Shown: one piece after another, positions 8,765 through 16,124 of the stretch | Layout of the letters: each line of letters starts with the position of its first letter | How positions within the stretch are numbered: position 1 is the first letter of the stretch | Made by a program: the position numbers and the translations under genes | Notes under the pieces: model-generated | Told to the model about the DNA's origin: nothing | The model's input: the letters and a program-made list of their open reading frames with translations, nothing else | Database searches by the model: none | From: Bacteroidota bacterium | GTDB taxonomy: Bacteria; Bacteroidota; Bacteroidia; 2-12-FULL-35-15 | Direction: 5' to 3' | NCBI GenBank assembly: GCA_017303895.1 | Contig: JAFLBF010000016.1 | Coordinates: 1-64,000 of the forward strand | Length of the DNA stretch: 64,000 nucleotides

Positions 8765-8989
8765 TTGCTTAGGTCGTTCAGACATTTTGCTTTGGCGACA
8801 GGAAAGTTTGCAATGACGAATAGAAAACTGCTTGTGGCGACAAGAAAGTTAGTGTTGGCGGACACGATATTTTCAATGTCATTTCCGAAGTTCGGCACGT
8901 CAGACAGTGAACCCGAAATGTCGGACAGTAATTTTCATTCGGACAGTTTGAATATTCCTTTGGCAACTATGAATGAACCATTGGAATAA
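8765..8989 (+). CDS. Possible small repeat-containing protein
   Basis: A 74-codon open frame starting four bases after the preceding stop. The product is built of degenerate short units with Phe and Ser/Thr at regular distance (FALATGKF, FAMTNRKL, LVATRKL, LADTIF, and later TSDSEPEMSDSNFHSDSLNI). The repeat pattern appears at the protein level, which favours translation, but no family is recognised and the frame could be a decayed repeat tract. Confidence 0.35.
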   Translation: MLRSFRHFALATGKFAMTNRKLLVATRKLVLADTIFSMSFPKFGTSDSEPEMSDSNFHSDSLNIPLATMNEPLE

Positions 8990-9204
8990 AGACAGACAGC
9001 AACCGCACAGGGTCAAGCACTTATGCAAGTCCCGCAAAAGCCCGCCCGCAGACCAAAACTTGCATAAGAGCTTGTCCCTTTTCCGCCCGACCAAAAACTT
9101 CAATTTTTTTCTTCCACGCTTCTAAAAAATAAAAATACCCAACCCGCACCGACCGACACGACAACCCCGACAATACAGGACAGACCACGAAAGACAGAAG
9201 GGCA
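8990..9204. repeat. Right subterminal module of cassette 1
   Basis: Non-coding and C-rich. It mirrors the left module: first a double-stem hairpin H2 (CAAGC 9014-9018 with GCTTG 9070-9074; TTATGCAAGT 9021-9030 with ACTTGCATAA 9058-9067; internal loop AC/GA), then AT arms 9094-9110 and 9124-9137 around the loop CTTCCACGCTTCT. The arms are exact reverse complements of those at 651-667 and 627-640, whereas the loops stay C-rich on the same strand. Confidence 0.6.
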
Positions 9205-9340
9205 GCCGGTAACAGCGGTTTGGCGTAATGGGGGCGGACGTTCTCCGTATGAAAATTTGTGCTAAATTTGAACTGTGTGCTTCGTATCAAGTGTTGTGCT
9301 GAAAAGCCCCCACTACGCCAAGCCGCAAAACGTTATAAGC
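9205..9340 (+). repeat. attC-like site 2
   Basis: Entry GCCGGTAAC (9205-9213), exit GTTATAAGC (9332-9340). The stem AGCGGTTTGGCGTA plus TGGGGGC pairs with GCCCCCACTACGCCAAGCCGC before the exit, with small bulges. The loop contains GTGCTTCGTATCAAGTG, similar to a part of site 6. Confidence 0.68.
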
Positions 9341-9600
9341 AAGGCGGACTGACATCTTCCAAAGACAATTTATCGGTAGACAAAAACATTTCGGTTCCAA
9401 AAAAAATTGGCTGACTTTCCGACACTCGGGCGACCGCTCGACCCCAACACGAGAAGTTTAAATTTTTACCCCACCGCACCTTCGGCAAAGCCGTTTTGGC
9501 TATCACACATTGCAGCACTTTTGCAAACCCACACAAGCCACCGCACAACCAAAGGCTCGCAAAAAAGCTGCAATCCTCTGCCCGCTCTATCATAATAATA
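9341..9600. repeat. Left subterminal module of cassette 2
   Basis: Non-coding and C-rich. It has AT arm 9455-9469 and hairpin H3: ATTGCAGC (9509-9516) with GCTGCAAT (9567-9574) and TTTTGC (9519-9524) with GCAAAA (9559-9564), internal loop AC/AA, and a terminal loop with CCACCGCACAACCAAA. Overlapping open frames here have the composition of shadow frames. Confidence 0.58.
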
Positions 9601-9701
9601 ATTTTAACATATTGGTATTCAAAAGCTGACAGTATAATTAATTTTACTAACTTAGTTTCGTTAATAACTCATTGTTTAATCTATTTTAAAACCAAATTAC
9701 T

Positions 9702-10454
9702 ATGGAAAATTCAAACTGCTTCCCAGGATCTCGTTACCCTCAATGGCCTTTCCCTTGGCCGTTTCCATTCCCTTTTCCTTTTCCCGACCCTTTTCCTCCT
9801 TATCTTAACACGATTACCTCAAGCTTTGGGAGTATTCACAACGAACTTTTAGATGGTTATGCTGTGGCATTCCCAGCGTTAAACGGTTCTCATCCCGAAA
9901 TCTGGAATTTTATGACGACAGGAACCACTCGCCTAACTGCTCAAGAAGGAATAACTGGAGGAAAACTTATCTCATTTAAGGCTGCTAACGATCACGCTGT
10001 AAACATTAAGGCAAGCCTCAATAATTATTTAAGAGAGCTTGTTAAGGATGGCGAAATGACACCGTTTATTGCCGATCAGACAAACATTATGCTTGCTATT
10101 ATAAAAGATATTGCTGATGGTACTGATATTTCTTTCCGACTAACAGCTTATGCCAATCGTATTGCTCTTAAGACTGACATATCAGCCGAAGACAAAATGA
10201 CTCTAATGGGTGGAGCTCAAGTGGGAATATATTCAGGTAATTTTTGGGATTACGCTTTAAAAACTGCATCAAGCCCTTATCATCAAATAGCGGTTGATTT
10301 AAATGCGGGAGGTAATCTATTCAAAATAAAGTGGGCTGATTTAATTGGTTTTGTTGTTGGCGCAGTAGCCGGTTCAGGGGGCGGACCCGTGGGTTCTGTT
10401 ACAACAGGAATTGCTTTAGGTGGATTTGCATCAGAAGTTTTTGGAGAAAAGTAA
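9702..10454 (+). CDS. Hypothetical protein with Pro/Phe-repeat N-terminus and Gly-rich hydrophobic C-terminus
   Basis: A 250-residue protein. Residues 13-33 are an unusual run of Phe-Pro units with Trp and Tyr (WPFPWPFPFPFPFPDPF). The centre (40-190) is a mixed helical region. The end (about 212-245) is hydrophobic and Gly/Ala-rich (FVVGAVAGSGGG, TTGIALGGFASEVFG), like a glycine-zipper membrane hairpin or a bacteriocin-like segment. No signal peptide is clear. A competing frame at 9496-9852 overlaps it but lacks coding character. Function is unknown. The Gly-rich tail suggests membrane insertion, and the neighbouring phosphatase might regulate it; both are inferences. Confidence 0.7.
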   Translation: MENSNCFPGSRYPQWPFPWPFPFPFPFPDPFPPYLNTITSSFGSIHNELLDGYAVAFPALNGSHPEIWNFMTTGTTRLTAQEGITGGKLISFKAANDHAVNIKASLNNYLRELVKDGEMTPFIADQTNIMLAIIKDIADGTDISFRLTAYANRIALKTDISAEDKMTLMGGAQVGIYSGNFWDYALKTASSPYHQIAVDLNAGGNLFKIKWADLIGFVVGAVAGSGGGPVGSVTTGIALGGFASEVFGEK

Positions 10455-10473
10455 AAACGCTTATGAGTCTGAA

Positions 10474-10505
10474 ATACACGCGATAGCTTACGCTATCGCG
10501 TGTAT
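10474..10505. terminator. Strong perfect hairpin between genes
   Basis: ATACACGCGATAGC pairs perfectly with GCTATCGCGTGTAT around the loop TTAC. There is no T tract directly after it, so it could be a transcript-end or RNA-stability structure, or a protein-binding palindrome, rather than a simple terminator. Confidence 0.5.
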
Positions 10506-10551
10506 TGGTATTTCATTAATATTCTAATGATCGCAAACTATTTCTCAACCA

Positions 10552-12672
10552 ATGCTACTTTCAAAAAAATCAATATATTATTTTGTACTCCTATTTACAT
10601 GCAATGTCCTTTCCTATGGCCAAACTTTTAAAAACGATTCTCTTTGGCACATATATAATACAAAGAGCATACATGACACCATACGATTGGATGCTTTACA
10701 TAATATCACTTGGAATATTATGTATTCTAATCCTGATTCTGCCAATAAAATTGCATTAAAACAATTAAATCATGCCCAACAAAAAGGACTTCAATATTGG
10801 GAAGCAGATGCATTAAAAACAATCGGGAATTACTATAGCATTGTCGGTGAACCGCAAAAAGCGTTGGAAAAATATTTTCTATCGCTCGATATTTTTAAAC
10901 AATTAAATAATACTTCTGGTATTGCGAGTGTTTTTTCGTCAATTGGATATGCTTATAGCGACTTATCCAATTATCCTCAATCACTTGATTTTTTTTTCAA
11001 AGCAGCGAAAATAAATGAATTCAACAATAACATTAATAAGAACGCTGGAATATATATTGGCATTGCTAATGTATATGTGCAATTAGAGGATTACAACAAA
11101 GCATTAAACTTTTATAACAAAGCCATGAAAATTGGCGAAATATCAAATAACAAAGATGTACAAGGGGTTTGTCTTGCTAATATTGGTTCTGTTTACAATA
11201 AAACTGGTAATCAAGCTCTCGCAATAGAATATTTTTCTAAAAGTCTGGCATTGAATAAAAAAAGCGGCAATAAAAAATCAGAGGCTACAAACATTTATAA
11301 TATCGGTGAAGCTTATTTTAATAATGGAGAATTTGAAACCTCTCTTAGTTATTTTATTGAATCTGCCAAGGTAAGGGAAGAATTGAGGGATATTAATGGG
11401 CTCACTGCAAATTATCTTTATATCGGCTTAATTTTCACTAAGACTAATAAATATAAAGATGCGGAGAAATATCTACAGAAAAGTTTAGAACTGGCTAATG
11501 ATATTGGAGATTTAGAGAGGATAAATGAAACTCATTTTTATCTTTCAGAACTTTATAACATTGTTGGAAAATCTGCCTTGTCATTAGAACACTATAAACA
11601 ATACATAGTATACAGGGACAGCGTGCATAATAGCGAAAACATTAAAAAGCTTGCATATACTGAAATCCAATATGAGTTTGATAAAAAAGAGATGATAGCT
11701 AAAGCCGAGCAGGAAAAAAAAGACGCTGTTGCCCTTAAGGAAAAACAACAGCAACAAGTTATAGTATATATCACAAGTGGTGGTTTACTGATATTTTTAT
11801 TGTTGGCAGTTTTTATTTACAAGGGATATTCTCAAAAGAAAAAATTAAGTTTAAATCTTGCATATAAAAATCAGGAAATTACCGACAGTATTAATTATGC
11901 AAAAAGAATACAAGAAGCAATTTTACCAACAGAGGATGAATTCAAAACCGCTTTCCCTGATTCATTTATTTTATTTAAACCAAAAGATATTGTGAGTGGC
12001 GATTTTTATTGGATTGGTACAAACCCAAAAGAATTTCCTTCAATAGACAAAGAGCGCGTTAGTAATGGATGGAGAGTTAAAAATCCTTTGGTAGCAGCTG
12101 TTGATTGCACTGGGCACGGTGTTCCTGGTTCTTTAATGAGCATGATGGGAAATTCGCTTTTGAATAAAATCGTTGACACCCATAAAATTTCTAGTCCAAA
12201 TGAAATTCTTAATTTGTTGAGAACCGAAATTATAAACTCCTTAAAACAACATGGCGAGAAAGAAAATAAAGACGGAATGGATATTGCCTTATGTACCGTT
12301 TATGATGACAGAATAGAATATGCAGGGGCAAACAATCCAATTTACGTTATTCGGAAAAATGGTAATTTGGAAGAGATCAAAGCGGATAAAATGCCTGTCG
12401 GCTATTCTGGAATTCAATTGAAACCTTATACCAATCATTCTGTAAAAATGGAACGAGGCGATAGTTTTTATATTTTTACCGATGGATATGCCGACCAGTT
12501 TGGTGGGAAGGACAATAAAAAATTTAAGTACAAGCAGTTTAAAGATTTGCTTGTTACAATTAATTCCAAATCCATGCAAAGTCAAAAGGAAATACTAAAT
12601 GAAACGATAGAAAACTGGAAAGGAACAAATGAACAAACAGATGATATACTGGTTATCGGAATCCGGATTTAA
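10552..12672 (+). CDS. TPR-repeat sensor with SpoIIE/PP2C-type serine phosphatase domain
   Basis: A 706-residue protein. A signal peptide (about 1-23, ending SYGQ) leads to six or more TPR units in the periplasm (about 35-370), then one membrane helix (403-424), a short coiled coil, and a cytoplasmic SpoIIE-like phosphatase. PP2C metal residues are visible: D484 in DIVSGDFYW, D518 in AVDCTGHGVPGS, D644 in FTDGYADQ and D697/D698 in EQTDDILV. Such enzymes dephosphorylate anti-sigma-factor antagonists or similar partners; no kinase or antagonist gene is nearby. The domain order is common in Bacteroidota. It lies in cassette 2 between a repeat protein and a beta-barrel. Confidence 0.88.
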   Translation: MLLSKKSIYYFVLLFTCNVLSYGQTFKNDSLWHIYNTKSIHDTIRLDALHNITWNIMYSNPDSANKIALKQLNHAQQKGLQYWEADALKTIGNYYSIVGEPQKALEKYFLSLDIFKQLNNTSGIASVFSSIGYAYSDLSNYPQSLDFFFKAAKINEFNNNINKNAGIYIGIANVYVQLEDYNKALNFYNKAMKIGEISNNKDVQGVCLANIGSVYNKTGNQALAIEYFSKSLALNKKSGNKKSEATNIYNIGEAYFNNGEFETSLSYFIESAKVREELRDINGLTANYLYIGLIFTKTNKYKDAEKYLQKSLELANDIGDLERINETHFYLSELYNIVGKSALSLEHYKQYIVYRDSVHNSENIKKLAYTEIQYEFDKKEMIAKAEQEKKDAVALKEKQQQQVIVYITSGGLLIFLLLAVFIYKGYSQKKKLSLNLAYKNQEITDSINYAKRIQEAILPTEDEFKTAFPDSFILFKPKDIVSGDFYWIGTNPKEFPSIDKERVSNGWRVKNPLVAAVDCTGHGVPGSLMSMMGNSLLNKIVDTHKISSPNEILNLLRTEIINSLKQHGEKENKDGMDIALCTVYDDRIEYAGANNPIYVIRKNGNLEEIKADKMPVGYSGIQLKPYTNHSVKMERGDSFYIFTDGYADQFGGKDNKKFKYKQFKDLLVTINSKSMQSQKEILNETIENWKGTNEQTDDILVIGIRI

Positions 12673-12703
12673 AAATACTTTTCTTTAATTAAAACTTTGT
12701 AAT

Positions 12704-13393
12704 ATGAAAACATTTTATTTAACAACAGTAATGTTATTGGTTGGGCTTTTGTCGTTCGGACAATCTGATTCAACGAAAATAAATAGCAAACAATTTCATA
12801 CATACTATGGACTTCAAGTTCCTGACATTTCTGAACTAAATTCGGTTTTTGGGTTAACGAATTACCCTCAGCTAAATTCAAATAATTTTTCCGTTGGCTT
12901 GGGAATGGTTAAATTTTCACGAAAGAAAATCGTTTTTCAACAAGAACTATTTGTTTATTCCCAATCAAGAAAAAACGATTCTATCACATCCTCAATCAGA
13001 AGCATAAGTTTTGGACAATCGCTGTTTGGTTATTCCTATGTTAATAATAAAAAGTTCCAAATGTATTCCAGCTTTGGTTTAACCTATATGAGTACAACTG
13101 TTAAAGTGATAAAGGAAATATCTTCCTCAACCCAATTTAATCAATATGCTTCGGCTATTGGCAATCATCTTGAAATGACATCAAATAATTTTTTGGCAGA
13201 CATCACTACGCATTTAACCTATTCTATAAAAATGCCCGACACTAAAAATCGTCTTATACTTGGCATCAGAGCGGCTTACTATTTCCCATTTGAAAATTCG
13301 AAATGGACGATGAACAAGACAAAACTTGACAATGGCCCCAATATTAATCCAGGTGGTTATTCATTGAATTTTGTTTTAGGATTTTCATATTAG
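12704..13393 (+). CDS. Predicted outer-membrane beta-barrel protein, unknown function
   Basis: A 229-residue protein. A signal peptide of about 19 residues ends LSFGQ. The remainder alternates aromatic and polar residues in strand-like stretches (FSVGLGMVKFSRKKIVFQQE, YSSFGLTYMSTTV, LILGIRAAYYFPF) and ends NFVLGFSY with the terminal aromatic residue typical of outer-membrane barrels. No family can be named. It begins 31 bases after the phosphatase gene and is probably in the same transcript. Confidence 0.72.
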   Translation: MKTFYLTTVMLLVGLLSFGQSDSTKINSKQFHTYYGLQVPDISELNSVFGLTNYPQLNSNNFSVGLGMVKFSRKKIVFQQELFVYSQSRKNDSITSSIRSISFGQSLFGYSYVNNKKFQMYSSFGLTYMSTTVKVIKEISSSTQFNQYASAIGNHLEMTSNNFLADITTHLTYSIKMPDTKNRLILGIRAAYYFPFENSKWTMNKTKLDNGPNINPGGYSLNFVLGFSY

Positions 13394-13663
13394 CACATAG
13401 ACTTCCAAACCCACAATGGCAAGCACATTTGCATTTCGCACAATCCCACCGCACAACCAAAAAATGCAAAAGAACTTGCCATTCTCCCACCCGCCTGTGT
13501 ATGCGTGACGTGAAAAAAAAGAAAAAAATGCCTTCCCTTCTGTAAAAATTTAAACTGCGACCGCTCAAGCCTCCCACAGCAGACCGAGAAAAATGTTCCA
13601 TAGACAGGCAGGTGCAAATCATATGCTGACATAGCAATAAACAACAGTGGACAAAACCGCCCA
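13394..13663. repeat. Right subterminal module of cassette 2
   Basis: Non-coding and C-rich. Hairpin H4 pairs AATGGCAAG (13415-13423) with CTTGCCATT (13475-13483) and TTTGCATTT (13428-13436) with AAATGCAAA (13462-13470), with internal loop CACA/AGAA and a terminal loop holding CCACCGCACAACCAAA. Arm 13542-13556 pairs with the left-end arm at 9455-9469. Confidence 0.6.
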
Positions 13664-13800
13664 GCTTATAACACGGGGCAATTGCGCAATTTGGCGGACG
13701 CGGGAATATAAAGTTTTGTATCTTTAAACAACCGTTGGTGGGTATAGAGACAGGAAGCTCCGAAAGCCAAACTGCGCAAGCCCCGAAACCGTTACCACCA
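13664..13800 (+). repeat. attC-like site 3
   Basis: Entry GCTTATAAC (13664-13672), exit GTTACCACCA (13791-13800). ACGGGGCAATTGCGC pairs with GCGCAAGCCCCG near the exit. The loop contains GTATCTTTAAACAACC and GTGGGTATAGAGACAGGAAG, a block also found in site 4. Confidence 0.68.
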
Positions 13801-13814
13801 ATTGTTAAGGACGA

Positions 13815-15080
13815 ATGAACAGACATCATAAAAGACAAATACTTTTCGTTCTATTAGCCTTAAGTTTCTTTACGACCTTTTCGCAGACAAATACGTTTCT
13901 GGACAAATTTTCAAAGCTTTTTGACTGCTCTATCATTCCCAAGACAAACGTTAACTTTAAAGAATACTACGAAATAACAGTTCAACAAGCGCTTGACCAT
14001 TCAAATCCCAAAGACAAATTTAATCAACGCATTTACATCGGACTTCAAGACTTTAATGCCCCGACAATAATCGTGACTGACGGTTACGCCATTGACTACG
14101 CTTCTAAATCGGATTATTCAAATGAGTTAGCAAAAGAACTCAAAGCAAACATTGTAGTGGTCGAACACCGTTTTTTCGGTAAATCAGTTCCGGACAGCCT
14201 TAACTGGAATCTTTTGACAATGAAACAATCCGCTGACGATTACCATTTTATAAAATCAATGCTTGACAAAATATTAATCGGCAAATGGCTTTCAACAGGA
14301 ATAAGTAAAGGCGGACAAGCTGCGTTATCTTACAAAATGTTTTATCCAAACGACATTTGCGCTTCGGTTTCGTATGGCGCTGCAATAAAAAGTAAACAAA
14401 CAGTTTTCACGGACACAATTCTTTTAAATTTATCTCAAACCTCTTGCGGTAAAAATATTAACGAACTCCAAAACTATTTATTTAAGCATAAAAATATTTT
14501 ACTCCCCTATTTCGCTGACTTTGCCTCTCAAAAACATTATGACTTTAAACCTCTCGACAACGAAGCCGTATTAGATTATTTATTGCTTGAACTTCCATTT
14601 TCATTTTGGCAGAACGGTAATAAATGCAGCGACATTCCCGACACAACTTATACTCCTGAAAATTTAATGAGTTATTTAATCAAAGTTGTTCCACCTCGTT
14701 TTTTCTCGACAACAAACAAAAAGCAACTTGAATCTGCCTTTTTTATGTTCTACAATGAATTGGGTTATTATGAATACACCATCAAGCCATTTGCGAAATA
14801 CCTTAAACAGAAAGACTACTCAAATAAATATTTCGCCCCTCAAAATACTACCATTCAATACGACAACAGTTTTCATAAAATGGTAAATTCTTTTATAAAT
14901 AGTGATAACTCAAAATGTGTATTCTTCATCTATGGTCAAAACGACCCTTGGGCTTTGCAGACAACAACAAGTAAAAATATTTTCATCGTTCCCGCTGGCA
15001 GTCATAAAAGCAGAATTGCTGATTTCTCGACTGAGCAACAAGCAGACATTTATAATAAAATAAAGACTTGCTTAAAGTAA
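13815..15080 (+). CDS. Secreted serine peptidase, S37 (PS-10) family-like
   Basis: A 421-residue alpha/beta-hydrolase peptidase. The signal peptide is about 1-24 (cleavage near TFSQ). The S37-type features are VVVEHRFFGKS and the nucleophile elbow GISKGGQ with S164; the acid is probably D377 (YGQNDPW) and the base H397 (AGSHKSRI). The family includes bacterial tripeptidyl aminopeptidases that trim N-termini outside the cytoplasm. It is the single gene of a 1.3-kb cassette: the start lies 24 bases after the cassette begins, preceded by AAGGAC as ribosome-binding site. The cassette ends share 15 of 16 complementary bases (13791-13806, 15090-15105). Confidence 0.8.
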   Translation: MNRHHKRQILFVLLALSFFTTFSQTNTFLDKFSKLFDCSIIPKTNVNFKEYYEITVQQALDHSNPKDKFNQRIYIGLQDFNAPTIIVTDGYAIDYASKSDYSNELAKELKANIVVVEHRFFGKSVPDSLNWNLLTMKQSADDYHFIKSMLDKILIGKWLSTGISKGGQAALSYKMFYPNDICASVSYGAAIKSKQTVFTDTILLNLSQTSCGKNINELQNYLFKHKNILLPYFADFASQKHYDFKPLDNEAVLDYLLLELPFSFWQNGNKCSDIPDTTYTPENLMSYLIKVVPPRFFSTTNKKQLESAFFMFYNELGYYEYTIKPFAKYLKQKDYSNKYFAPQNTTIQYDNSFHKMVNSFINSDNSKCVFFIYGQNDPWALQTTTSKNIFIVPAGSHKSRIADFSTEQQADIYNKIKTCLK

Positions 15081-15095
15081 CAGGACATAAACAAC

Positions 15096-15283
15096 TGGTG
15101 GTAACAGCAAATAAACGTAAGCGGGCAGAATCGGTCATCGTTCGCGCGCAAAACAGCGGTCCCTTCGGGAAATTTTATTTGCGGCTCACTAAAAACCTAA
15201 GTATCTTTAAATAACCTTTTGTGGGTATAGACACAGGAAGCTTCGAAAGCCCGCCTACGTCTATTTGCAAAACGTTATGCGGT
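15096..15283 (+). repeat. attC-like site 4
   Basis: Entry TGGTGGTAAC (15096-15105), exit GTTATGCGGT (15274-15283). GCAAATAAACGTAAGCGGGC pairs with GCCCGCCTACGTCTATTTGC with two mismatches. The loop block around 15203-15250 resembles site 3. Confidence 0.7.
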
Positions 15284-15310
15284 ATGTTAGGACTACCCAA
15301 CCATTAAACA

Positions 15311-15508
15311 ATGACACGAACAATAATTGCAATCGGACTTTTAATTTTAGCTGGACTATCTGTGATGTTTTATGCCATTGGCAGTCATGGACGACTTATA
15401 TTTAGACCACATATGACTCAGGATTGGATTATTTGGGGTATTGCAATTATTTCGATAGTGATAAGTATTTTTCTTTTTATTAAACGACCGAACAAAAAAC
15501 AATGTTGA
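15311..15508 (+). CDS. Small two-helix membrane protein
   Basis: A 65-residue protein with two hydrophobic helices (about 4-24 and 38-56) and a basic tail (KRPNKKQC). No family is recognised. It is the first gene of a 0.6-kb cassette, 37 bases after the cassette start, and its stop overlaps the next start (ATGTTGA), so the two products are probably made together. Confidence 0.6.
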   Translation: MTRTIIAIGLLILAGLSVMFYAIGSHGRLIFRPHMTQDWIIWGIAIISIVISIFLFIKRPNKKQC

Positions 15509-15897
15509 AACGTATATTGACAAAAGGATTGTTGGCTAGCGGAATTCAAGTTCTGTTTTATTTTATAGCACTTTACATTTTGTGGTATTCGACTGTTGGT
15601 TTCTTTCGACCCGTCAACAGAGAAATTAGCGAACTTGCAGTTGACATATCAATTCCTCTTTTTGCAATTATGGTTACGGTTCAAAATCTAGCAACGAGCA
15701 TCGTAAATAGAAAATGGCTAACAGTTACCTTGTTTGTATTTACAATGACAATTTATTTAATTGGTTGGGGCGAAGACATTAATAGTTTTCCGTTTTCAGC
15801 GACAATATTTATCATCACCGGAATACTATCCCTATCACTCAAGTTTTACATCGATAAAAAAATTGACAGCTATACAGATAGGAAACACACCGCATAA
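15502..15897 (+). CDS. Small four-helix membrane protein
   Basis: A 131-residue protein with four predicted membrane helices (about 10-32, 46-66, 73-90 and 96-114) and a charged C-terminus. No family is recognised. Its start overlaps the previous stop by seven bases. Its stop codon lies within the cassette end ACCGCATAAC, so coding runs into the recombination site, as often seen in integron cassettes. Confidence 0.6.
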   Translation: MLKRILTKGLLASGIQVLFYFIALYILWYSTVGFFRPVNREISELAVDISIPLFAIMVTVQNLATSIVNRKWLTVTLFVFTMTIYLIGWGEDINSFPFSATIFIITGILSLSLKFYIDKKIDSYTDRKHTA

Positions 15898-16088
15898 CAC
15901 GGGGCAGTTGCGTCAGCGGGCAGAATACAAGTTTTTTGCTTACAAGTTGTGCGCTGACGCGCGATTTTGTATTTTTACTGTAAGCAAAATAAAAAGGCAG
16001 CTTTGGTGAAATTAATTTTGTTGGTTGCGAGTAGACAATGATGATGTTCCTAATTTCCGCCGAACGCAAGCCCCGAAACCGTTAGCGG
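15889..16088 (+). repeat. attC-like site 5
   Basis: Entry ACCGCATAAC (15889-15898), exit GTTAGCGG (16081-16088). ACGGGGCAGTTGCGTCAGCGG pairs with the exit arm CCGCCGAACGCAAGCCCCG with bulges. This site is long and has an extra inner hairpin (TTTTGCTTACA with TGTAAGCAAAA). Confidence 0.68.
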
Positions 16089-16124
16089 TCAGCTTAAAAG
16101 ACGACTGCACAACAGACAAATAAA

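Larger units (their letters stand above)
513..9213 (+). mobile_element. Large cassette 1 (efflux cassette, 8.7 kb)
   Basis: The unit starts GTTACCGGC and ends GCCGGTAAC, with further pairing inside (CCCT against AGGG). It holds tetR, the efflux operon, a cupin-like gene and two unknown genes, all on the plus strand. Subterminal arms match as exact inverted repeats: 627-640 with 9124-9137 (14/14) and 651-667 with 9094-9110 (17/17). It is far longer than usual integron cassettes, which mostly carry one gene, so a different type of mobile unit using similar sites remains possible. Confidence 0.65.
9332..13672 (+). mobile_element. Large cassette 2 (4.3 kb)
   Basis: It starts GTTATAAGC and ends GCTTATAAC, with an inner GGCGG/CCGCC match. 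It carries three plus-strand genes: a Pro/Phe-repeat protein, a TPR-SpoIIE phosphatase and a predicted beta-barrel. Subterminal arms 9455-9469 and 13542-13556 are exact reverse complements (15/15), and the neighbouring GCGACCGCTC (9430-9439 and 13557-13566) is present in direct orientation at both ends. Confidence 0.62.

Noticed and set aside
9496-9852. 118-codon frame overlapping the start of the Pro/Phe-repeat protein gene
   Set aside because: It reads through the hairpin module H3 and overlaps a longer, better frame; composition is that of non-coding DNA.
13344-13838. 164-codon minus-strand frame across hairpin H4 and attC-like site 3
   Set aside because: It overlaps two plus-strand genes and the structured module; no protein pattern is seen.
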